A DNA stretch of 39,789 nucleotides, taken from assembly GCA_009379825.1 (NCBI GenBank), contig WHTA01000053.1, positions 1 through 39,789 on the forward strand, read 5' to 3'. Position numbers and translations under genes: made by a program. Positions 33,831 through 39,789 of this stretch are shown here, in pieces. The stretch comes from Streptosporangiales bacterium (lineage in GTDB: Bacteria; Actinomycetota; Actinomycetes; Streptosporangiales; WHST01). Positions within the stretch are counted from its first letter, which is position 1; each line of letters opens with the position of its first letter. A model generated the notes under the pieces. It made no database searches and had not been told where the DNA came from. It was given only the letters and a program-made list of their open reading frames with translations.

Positions 33831-35248
33831 GGCGGGACCAGTCGGCCGAGTGCAGGGCCGTCTCGGTGCGCCAGTTGCGGACGGCGTCGAGCAAGCGAGC
33901 TCTGACATCGGCGTGTTCGGGGGAGCTCCAGAGGTCGCGTTCCTCGTCGGGATCGTTGCGTAGGTCGAAGAGCTGGCCTTCGCCGCTGTCCACGAACTCG
34001 ACCAGCTTCCAGCGGTCGTCGCGCACCATGGTCATCATCTCGGTGCCGGTGAGGATCAGGTCGGGCGTGCTCGCCGAAGATGTGCTCGCGCCCGGACCAC
34101 GGCGAGCCCTGCAACGCCGGCAGCAGTGACTCGGCCTGCATCCACGCCGGCGGCGTGACGCCGGCGAGCTCGAGGACGGTCGGGCCGAGGTCCATCAACG
34201 ACGTCAGCCCGTGCAGTTGCTGCCCTGCGCGCACCCGGCCAGGACCCCACACGATGGCGGGTACCCGCACGCTGGGTTCGTACATCGTCCACTTCTGGCT
34301 GTGGCCGTGGTCGCCGAGACAGTCGCCGTGATCGGAGGTGAAGACGATGACGGTGTCGTCGAGCACGCCACGCGCCTCCAGGGCGGCACGGATCGCACCG
34401 ACCTGCTCGTCGATCAACGTGACGTTCGCGTAGTAGTGGGCACGCTGGCGCCGCAGCTGGTCGTCGGTCGGGTCGGCGAGATGGACGACGGCGTCGTGGT
34501 CGTTCGCCTGGTGGTGCTCACGCAGCTCCCGCAGCGCCGACGGTTGTGCAGCCAGGTCGTCCGGCGTGCGCTTCGGCAGCGGCAGGTCGCGGTCACGGTA
34601 CTTGTCCACGTAGCGCGCCGGCGGATCGTACGGCGGGTGGGGTCCTGGGAACCCGATCTGCAGGAAGAACGGTTCGTCGCCCGAGTAGCGCTCCAACCAG
34701 AGGCTCGCCAGGTTCGCGACGAAGTTGTCGGAGTGCAAGTCCTCGGACAGCTCCCACTCGAACGCGCCGAGCCGTTCGTCGTAGTCGTCGCGTTCGCGGT
34801 ACGTCACCCTGCTGGGTTTCTGGACGTTGCGTGCCCACAGCGCCTTGTCCCAGTCGTCGAGGAAGAACGGCAGGCTGGGATGGTCACGGTCCTTGTTCTC
34901 CACGACGTGCCGTTCGTGGAAACCCATCGGTGTCTTGTACGGGTAGGTGTGCATCTTCCCGACGTTCACGCACCTGTAGCCCTGCTCGGCGAGCAGTTCC
35001 ACCCACGAGCGCTGCCACGGGTCGTCGTTGCGCAGTACGCCGTTGGTGTGCGGGTAGAGCCCGGTGAACAGGCTCGCTCTCGACGGCGCGCAAGACGGCG
35101 ATGTCACGTAGGTGTGGGTGAACGTCGTGCCCTCGTCGACGAGGCGGTCCAGGTTCGGGGTGTCGACGTGCTCGTACCCGAGTGCGGCGATCGTGTCGAA
35201 CCGCTGCTGGTCGGTGATGACGAAGACGATGTTCGGCCTATCCTGCAC
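33820..35248 (-). pseudogene. Sulfatase with CxPSR motif, single frameshift near the 3' end
   Basis: A type I sulfatase, hydrolysing sulfate esters after conversion of cysteine to formylglycine. From GTG 35248 (AAGGAG upstream) the protein has metal residues in NIVFVITDQQRFDT and the formylglycine motif C53-A-P-S-R57 in SPSCAPSRASLFTG, then DTVIVFTSDHGDCLGDHGHS and QKWTMYEPSVRVPAIV. Near 34065 the frame changes; removing one base from the GGG run at 34063-34065 continues as DLILTGTEMMTMVRDDRWKL and RNDPDEERDLW to 33820, total about 475 residues. The lesion is at a homopolymer and may be a sequencing error, in which case the enzyme is complete. Confidence 0.75.
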
Positions 35249-36576
35249 GTGACTCCTTCGCTGCACCGGCTTTCGCTTCCGTGGTGAGGTTGTTCTTGTA
35301 CGTCTCGCCCGCGACGACGATGCAGACGAGGCTGAGCAGGCACAGCGCCGCCAGATAGCCGACGACAGGCCAGTACGAGTTGCCGGCCCAGGCCGCGAGC
35401 GCGGTGGCGATGATCGGCGTCGGCGCACCGCCGAGCAGCGCGGACGCCTGGTAGGCGACACCGACACCGGTGTAGCGGACCTTCGTGCCGAACAGCTCCG
35501 CGAACAGCGTGCCCTGGATCGCGAACATGCATCCGGTGCCGAAGGCGAGCATCACCACGATGGCCAGCCAGGCCAAGATCGTCGAACCCGTTGCCAGCAA
35601 CGGGAAGTACGCGATCCCGAAGATGCCGCAGATGACGATGCCGGTCAGGTAGACCGGCCGTCTGCCGACCCGGTCGGAGATGGTGCCGATGACGGGGATG
35701 GCGGCTATCTCGACGGCGGCGGCGATCGTGAAGCCGGTGAGCATGACCTCGTTCGGCAGGCCGAGATGCTTGGTCGCGTAGGCGATCCCGAACACGTTGA
35801 TCACGTTGAACGTGACCGCGTCGGCCATCCGTGCGCCGGTGGCGAGCGCGATGTTCTTCGGGTGCTCGCGCAGCAGCGCGAGCAGCGGAAACTTCCTGGT
35901 CTCCTGGCGGTCGACCTGGAACGCCCTGGTCTCCGGCAGGTTCTTCCTGATGTAGAACGCGACGGCGAGGAACCCGCCGCTGAGCAGGAACGGGATGCGC
36001 CAGCCGTACGCGGCGAAGGCGTCGTCAGGCAGCAGCTGCATCAGGGCGAACACCCCGGTGGACGCCAGCAGGCCGGCCGGGGTACCCACCTGGTGCAGGC
36101 TGCCCATCAGGCCCCTGCGGCCACGGGGCGCGTTCTCCAGCGCCACCAGGGCTCCCGCGCCGAACTCGCCGCCGATACCGAGCCCCTGCACGATGCGCAG
36201 GCCGACCAGCAGCACCGCCGCCCAGGTCCCGAGCCGGTCGAACGTCGGCAGCAGACCGATGAGGAAGGTACAGGACCCCATGATGGAGACGGTCAGCATG
36301 AGCATCATCCGGCGCCCGATCCGGTCGCCGAAGTGCCCGAAGACGATGGCGCCGAGCGGGCGCGTCAGGAAGCCGGCCGCGAACGCGCCGAACGACGCGA
36401 TGGCCCCTGCCGTCGGGGACGACTCGGGGGAAGAAGAGCTTCGGGAAGATCAGCGCTGCCGCCGTGCCGAACAGGTAGAAGTCGTACCACTCGATGAACG
36501 CGCCGCTGAACGACGCGGTGACCGCGCGCCGTGGCGAGGGCGGCGAGACGTTCGCAGCTGTCGTGCTCGTGTCCAT
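35238..36576 (-). pseudogene. MHS-type MFS transporter, single homopolymer frameshift
   Basis: Metabolite:H+ symporter paired with the sulfatase. The N-terminal frame gives SFSGAFIEWYDFYLFGTAAA and LIFPKLFFP, then breaks at the GGGGG run at 36426-36430; removing one base gives ESSPTAGAIASFGAFA and continues into the frame with LTVSIMGSCTFLIGLL, RIVQGLGIGGEFGAGALVAL, ISDRVGRRPVYLTGIV and LFGTKVRYTGVGVAYQAS. Stop at 35238 overlaps the sulfatase start by 11 bp. ATG 36576 is preferred over 36618 because it leaves the repeat at 36595-36625 upstream. It probably imports a sulfated organic compound. Confidence 0.75.
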
Positions 36577-36594
36577 GACCGCCCCAATGCGGCT

Positions 36595-36625
36595 CTCAAA
36601 TGAGGGCTTCATGCTCACATATGGG
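36595..36625. promoter_or_regulatory. Direct repeat, candidate SorC operator
   Basis: CTCAAATGAGGG (36595) and CTCACATATGGG (36614) match at nine of twelve positions, 19 bp apart, about two helical turns. They lie between the transporter start and the divergent SorC gene and are the best candidate binding sites for that regulator. Confidence 0.45.
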
Positions 36626-36674
36626 GTCGACCATACTGGTGGTCCACGGAGTGGTCAACAGGTCGGCGCGGAGC

Positions 36675-37673
36675 ATGGAGGAGTCCTTGGCCAAGCAGGA
36701 CGATCCGGCGCCCGGCGCCTCGGACGCGGAACGCAAGGCGATCGCCGACTGGGACGAAGCTGCCCTGGCGACGTCGATCGCCCGCCGCTACTACCTCGAC
36801 GACCAGTCCAAGGTGCACATCGCCAAGGAGCTCGGCCTGAGCAGGTTCCAGGTCGCGCGGCTGCTCACCGAGGCCCGCCAGCGGGGCATCGTGCGGATCG
36901 AGATCACCTCACCGGGACGGGTGGACCGCGAGCTCAGCGCCGCACTACAGACGGAGCTCGGACTCCCCCGCGCCGTCGTCATCGAGGCACAGCGCGACTC
37001 GCACGCGTCGTCGCTGCGGCACATCGGCTCCACGCTCGGCGACGTGCTCGGCGACCTGATCCACGAGGGCGACGTCGTCGGCGTCGCGTGGAGCCGCGCG
37101 ATCGAGTACATGGCCGGCCAGCTGCGCAAGCTGCAGCCCTGCACGGTGGTGCAGCTGGGCGGCGCCCTGCACCTGCCACCCGAGCACCAGGGCTCGGTGG
37201 AGCTGGTGCGCCGGATCGCGACAGTCGCAGGCGGGACGGCGCACCCCGTCTACGCGCCGTTCGTCGTCGACGATGCGGGTACGGCGGCCGGGCTGCGCAA
37301 GCAGCCGCAGATCGCCGCGGCGCTGGAGATGGTCGAGCAGCTCGACCTGACCGTCACCTCCGTCGGCGCGTGGCGGCCGTCCGCGTCCACCATCTACGAC
37401 GAGGTGGAGGACGACCTGCGCCGCGCCGCACGCGACCAGGGTGCCTGCGGCGAGGTCTGCGGCCGGCTCTTCGACGCGGAAGGGAACACCGTCGTCACGT
37501 CGCTGGAGGAGCGCGTCGTCGGGATCACCGGCGAGCAGCTGCGCGGGGTGCCGCAGCGCATCGTGACCAGCTACGGCTCGTACCGCGCGGAGGCGACGGT
37601 GGGTGCCGTACGTGCGGGCTACGTGTCGACGCTGGTGACCGACGACGAGCTGGCCCGCGCCGTGCTCGGCTGA
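36675..37673 (+). CDS. SorC/DeoR-type sugar-binding transcriptional regulator
   Basis: About 332 residues. N-terminal HTH (SIARRYYLDDQSKVHIAKEL, GLSRFQVARLLTEARQRGIV) and a C-terminal SorC sugar-phosphate-binding domain (GDLIHEGDVVGVAWSRAIEY, VVQLGGALHLPP, GNTVVTSLEERVVGITGEQL). ATG 36675 is used; TTG 36687, preceded by GGAGGAG, is a good alternative. It is divergent from the transporter-sulfatase operon and likely controls it, which would fit a sulfated sugar or similar ligand. The IclR gene follows after 16 bp. Confidence 0.87.
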   Translation: MEESLAKQDDPAPGASDAERKAIADWDEAALATSIARRYYLDDQSKVHIAKELGLSRFQVARLLTEARQRGIVRIEITSPGRVDRELSAALQTELGLPRAVVIEAQRDSHASSLRHIGSTLGDVLGDLIHEGDVVGVAWSRAIEYMAGQLRKLQPCTVVQLGGALHLPPEHQGSVELVRRIATVAGGTAHPVYAPFVVDDAGTAAGLRKQPQIAAALEMVEQLDLTVTSVGAWRPSASTIYDEVEDDLRRAARDQGACGEVCGRLFDAEGNTVVTSLEERVVGITGEQLRGVPQRIVTSYGSYRAEATVGAVRAGYVSTLVTDDELARAVLG

Positions 37674-37689
37674 CCGGCGAGGAAACGTC

Positions 37690-38451
37690 GTGCCACCGGT
37701 TCCTGCGGCGAGTCAGGTGCTCACCATCCTCCGGTACCTGGCGAGGCAGGCGGCACCCGTCCCTGCCGCGGCCATCGCGCGCGACCTGCGGCTGCCCCGC
37801 TCGACGACGTACCACCTGCTCGCCACCCTGGTCGCCGAAGGGTTCGTCACCCACCTCGCCGACGAGAAGCGGTACGCGCTCGGCGTCGGTGCGTACGAGC
37901 TCGGCACCGGTTACACCAGGCAGGCGCCACTGCAGCGGCTCGCCCGGATGCCGCTCGTTGCGCTCGTGGACCGCGCCGGGCACAACGCACACCTCGTCGT
38001 GCTGCACGGCCGGGAGGTCATCTACGTCATCGAGGAGCGGGCGCTCGGGCGACCGCCGTTGGTCACCGACGTCGGTGTGCGGCTACCTGCGCACCTCACC
38101 GCCAGTGGCCGGGCGATCCTCGCTGCGCTGCCCGCGGAACAGGTACGTGCACTCTTCCCCGACGTCTCGGCGTTCACCACCCGCCGCGGGCTCGGCCCAC
38201 GCTCGCCGACCGCGCTGCGGAACCTCCTCGTCGACGTACGCCGCCGTGGCTACGCGACCGAGGACGGCGAGGTGACGGAGGGGTTCAGCTCGGCCGCCGC
38301 CGTCGTGCGCGACCACACGGGTCACCCACTCGCCAGCGTCGCGGTCACGTACCCGGCCGACGAGGTGCCGCCGGTCGCAGAGCAACAGCTCGCCGCCCAC
38401 GTCGTCGAGACGGCCGAGGAGGTCCAGCGCCGGGTCGGTGGCCACCGGTAG
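37690..38451 (+). CDS. IclR family transcriptional regulator
   Basis: A 253-residue regulator: winged helix (ASQVLTILRYLARQAAPVPA, AAIARDLRLPRSTTYHLLAT) and IclR effector domain (HNAHLVVLHGREVIYVIEER, RLPAHLTASGRAILAALPAE, GFSSAAAVVRDHTGHPLASV). GTG 37690 lies 16 bp after the SorC stop in the same direction. Two regulators of different families in tandem is unusual; this one may govern the downstream hydrolase or autoregulate the pair. Confidence 0.88.
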   Translation: MPPVPAASQVLTILRYLARQAAPVPAAAIARDLRLPRSTTYHLLATLVAEGFVTHLADEKRYALGVGAYELGTGYTRQAPLQRLARMPLVALVDRAGHNAHLVVLHGREVIYVIEERALGRPPLVTDVGVRLPAHLTASGRAILAALPAEQVRALFPDVSAFTTRRGLGPRSPTALRNLLVDVRRRGYATEDGEVTEGFSSAAAVVRDHTGHPLASVAVTYPADEVPPVAEQQLAAHVVETAEEVQRRVGGHR

Positions 38452-38473
38452 CTTTGCCGTGAGGAGGCATCCG

Positions 38474-39616
38474 ATGCACACGGTCACGTCGAAGGACGGC
38501 ACGCCGATCGCGTACGACCGGCTCGGCAGCGGACCGGCCGTGGTCCTGGTCGGTGGCGCGTTCAACGACCGCTCGAAGAACGCGCCCCTGGCCACCGAGC
38601 TGGCAGCGCACTTCACCGTCTACAACTACGACAGGCGCGGCCGGGGCGACAGCGGCGACACCCTGCCGTACGCCGTGGAACGCGAGGTCGAGGACATCGA
38701 TGCGCTGGTCGCCGAGGCCGGCGGACTGGCGCACCTGTACGGCCTCTCCTCCGGTGGCGCACTCGCGCTGACGGCGACGGCCGCCGGCACTGCCGTCGAC
38801 CGGCTCGCGGTGTACGAGGTGCCGTACAACATGGCCGACGACGGGCCACGACAGCAGCAGGAGTACGTCGAGCGGCTCACCGCGTTGCTCGCCGACGATC
38901 GGCGCGGTGACGCGGCTGAGCTGTTCATGCGGCTGGTAGGCGCGTCCGACGACATGGTCGCGGGAGCGCGGCAGTCGACGATCTGGCCGGGCCTGGAGGC
39001 GATCGCGCACACGCTCGCCTACGACGCGGCGTGCCTGGGCGACAGCCGCCCACCGGTCGACCGGCTGGCGACCATCACCAGGCCGACGCTGGTGGCGACC
39101 GGCGGCGCGAGCCCGGAGTCGTTCGTGAGCGGCGGCGGTGACTTCTTCGACCTGGCCGCGGACGCCATTGCTGCCGCCGTCCCGCGCGCGCAGCGAGAGG
39201 TGCTCGACGGCCAGACCCACTTGGTCGACCCGAAGGCGCTCGCCCCGGTGCTCGTACGGTTCTTCGATGCGGCGACGGACACCGCCGCGCGTGCCTACGT
39301 CGACGCCATCGCTGCGCAGCACCGGCCGCTGTTCGACCGCATCCACCGGCTGGTCGTACGGGCGTACCCGGACGCCGCGTTGGGGCTGTCGTACCAGTTG
39401 CCCACCTACCGGGTCGGGCGGCGGCGGTTGCACGTCGGGGTGTGGAAGCACGGAGTTTCGATCTACGGCTGGGACCAGGAGCGCGACGGCGGCTTCACCG
39501 ACCGCCATCCGCAGCTCTCGAGCGGCAAAGGGACCATCCGGCTGCGACCGGCCGACGCCGACGACATCTCCGACGACGAGCTGCGCGGCCTGGTCGAAAG
39601 CGCTCTCGGCGACTGA
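38474..39616 (+). CDS. Alpha/beta hydrolase fused to a DUF1801 domain
   Basis: A 380-residue two-domain protein. Residues 1 to about 265 are an alpha/beta hydrolase with nucleophile S92 in YGLSSGGALAL, YDRRGRGDSGDT after strand 4, and a C-terminal His in LDGQTHLVDP; the usual catalytic Asp position falls in the ATGGASPESF stretch and is not obvious. Residues about 275-380 form a DUF1801 (YdhG-like) domain: YVDAIAAQHRPLFDRIHRLV, LSYQLPTYRVGRRRLHVGVW, ISDDELRGLVESAL. GAGGAGG precedes ATG 38474. Substrate unknown. DUF1801 is usually a stand-alone protein, so the fusion is notable. Confidence 0.85.
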   Translation: MHTVTSKDGTPIAYDRLGSGPAVVLVGGAFNDRSKNAPLATELAAHFTVYNYDRRGRGDSGDTLPYAVEREVEDIDALVAEAGGLAHLYGLSSGGALALTATAAGTAVDRLAVYEVPYNMADDGPRQQQEYVERLTALLADDRRGDAAELFMRLVGASDDMVAGARQSTIWPGLEAIAHTLAYDAACLGDSRPPVDRLATITRPTLVATGGASPESFVSGGGDFFDLAADAIAAAVPRAQREVLDGQTHLVDPKALAPVLVRFFDAATDTAARAYVDAIAAQHRPLFDRIHRLVVRAYPDAALGLSYQLPTYRVGRRRLHVGVWKHGVSIYGWDQERDGGFTDRHPQLSSGKGTIRLRPADADDISDDELRGLVESALGD

Positions 39617-39626
39617 CGCCGCCGCG

Positions 39627-39789
39627 TCACTGCAGCGCGCGTACGGCAGACTCCTCGCTCGCGGCGAGATGTCGGCGCATGGCGTCCTTGGCCTGCTCCA
39701 CGTCACCGGCACGCAACGCGGTGAGGATCTCCTCGTGCTCACGCACCGCCTGCTCGGTGCGTTGCTCCGTCGTGGCGACACTGAGGTAC
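39627..39789 (-). CDS. GntR (FCD) regulator, C-terminal end, cut by window edge
   Basis: The minus-strand frame entering from the right edge reads YLSVATTEQRTEQAVREHEE, ILTALRAGDVEQAKDAMRRH and LAASEESAVRALQ, ending at TGA 39627. The EHEEILTALRAGDVEQAKDAMRRHL pattern is the last helix pair of the FCD domain. The DNA-binding part lies outside the window. It converges with the hydrolase-DUF1801 gene, 10 bp apart. Confidence 0.75.
   Translation of the reverse strand, partial: YLSVATTEQRTEQAVREHEEILTALRAGDVEQAKDAMRRHLAASEESAVRALQ

Noticed and set aside
33101-34065. Extension of the sulfatase frame to 33101 (788 residues)
   Set aside because: After 34065 the translation loses sulfatase character; the proper C-terminus is in the next frame and ends at 33820.
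38345-39781. 478-codon minus-strand open frame at the right end
   Set aside because: It is antisense to the hydrolase-DUF1801 gene; the real minus-strand gene here is only the GntR tail in a different frame.
1-39789. CRISPR array
   Set aside because: No series of regularly spaced near-identical repeats was seen anywhere in the window.

Overview
The window is high-GC DNA with actinobacterial gene content: an F420-type luciferase-like oxidoreductase remnant, a DUF8129-like protein, a small Cys-rich MATCSVCGNDYDKAF protein, many GntR/IclR/LacI/SorC regulators and frequent GTG/TTG starts with 4-nt overlaps. It most resembles an actinomycete such as a pseudonocardial soil bacterium; the genus cannot be fixed from sequence alone. 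It reads as an accessory, catabolism-rich region made of compact operons, each with its own regulator, separated by decayed genes and transposon fragments.

Layout. 1-3000 holds transposase debris: an IS110-type tail and a truncated, frameshifted IS21-type istA/istB element. 2906-6237 (minus) is a tightly overlapping operon of nucleoside hydrolase, adenosine-deaminase-like protein, MOSC protein and a broken membrane protein, divergent from a LacI regulator plus gamma-glutamylcyclotransferase-like gene (6369-7753), with a perfect 14-bp palindrome between. 7988-8290 is a Tn3 transposase remnant. 8344-15691 is the best catabolic module: an alpha/beta hydrolase, a GntR regulator, then MFS transporter, ferredoxin reductase, 3-Cys ferredoxin, an 'amidohydrolase', a small Rieske protein, an 82-aa unknown and a Zn-dependent alcohol dehydrogenase, all on the plus strand with minimal gaps.

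15935-22400 is a graveyard: a DUF262/DUF1524 (GmrSD-like) pseudogene, a UvrD-like helicase C-terminus, the 3' half of tRNA-Arg(CCT) (a probable integration scar), a collapsed F420 oxidoreductase, decayed hydantoinase A and B genes and a PucR-like fragment, with two or three small intact genes among them. 22437-29760 is an intact-looking second hydantoinase/oxoprolinase operon (IclR regulator, saccharopine-dehydrogenase-like protein, HyuA, HyuB, a possible 35-aa ORF, MHS-type transporter with one frameshift). 29777-33830 has an XRE-cupin regulator divergent from a PLP aminotransferase, followed by two wrecked flavoproteins. 33820-39789 has a sulfatase plus MFS pair divergent from SorC and IclR regulators and an alpha/beta hydrolase-DUF1801 fusion, ending in a partial GntR gene.

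The most interesting candidate system is 11287-15691. It has a complete electron-transfer chain but no recognisable P450, Rieske oxygenase alpha subunit or flavin monooxygenase. The only candidate terminal enzyme is the protein annotated by fold as an amidohydrolase, which suggests a TIM-barrel metal-dependent oxygenase of the PtmU3 kind rather than a hydrolase. Several otherwise healthy genes carry single frameshifts, three of them at C/G homopolymers, so some may be sequencing errors rather than true pseudogenes.
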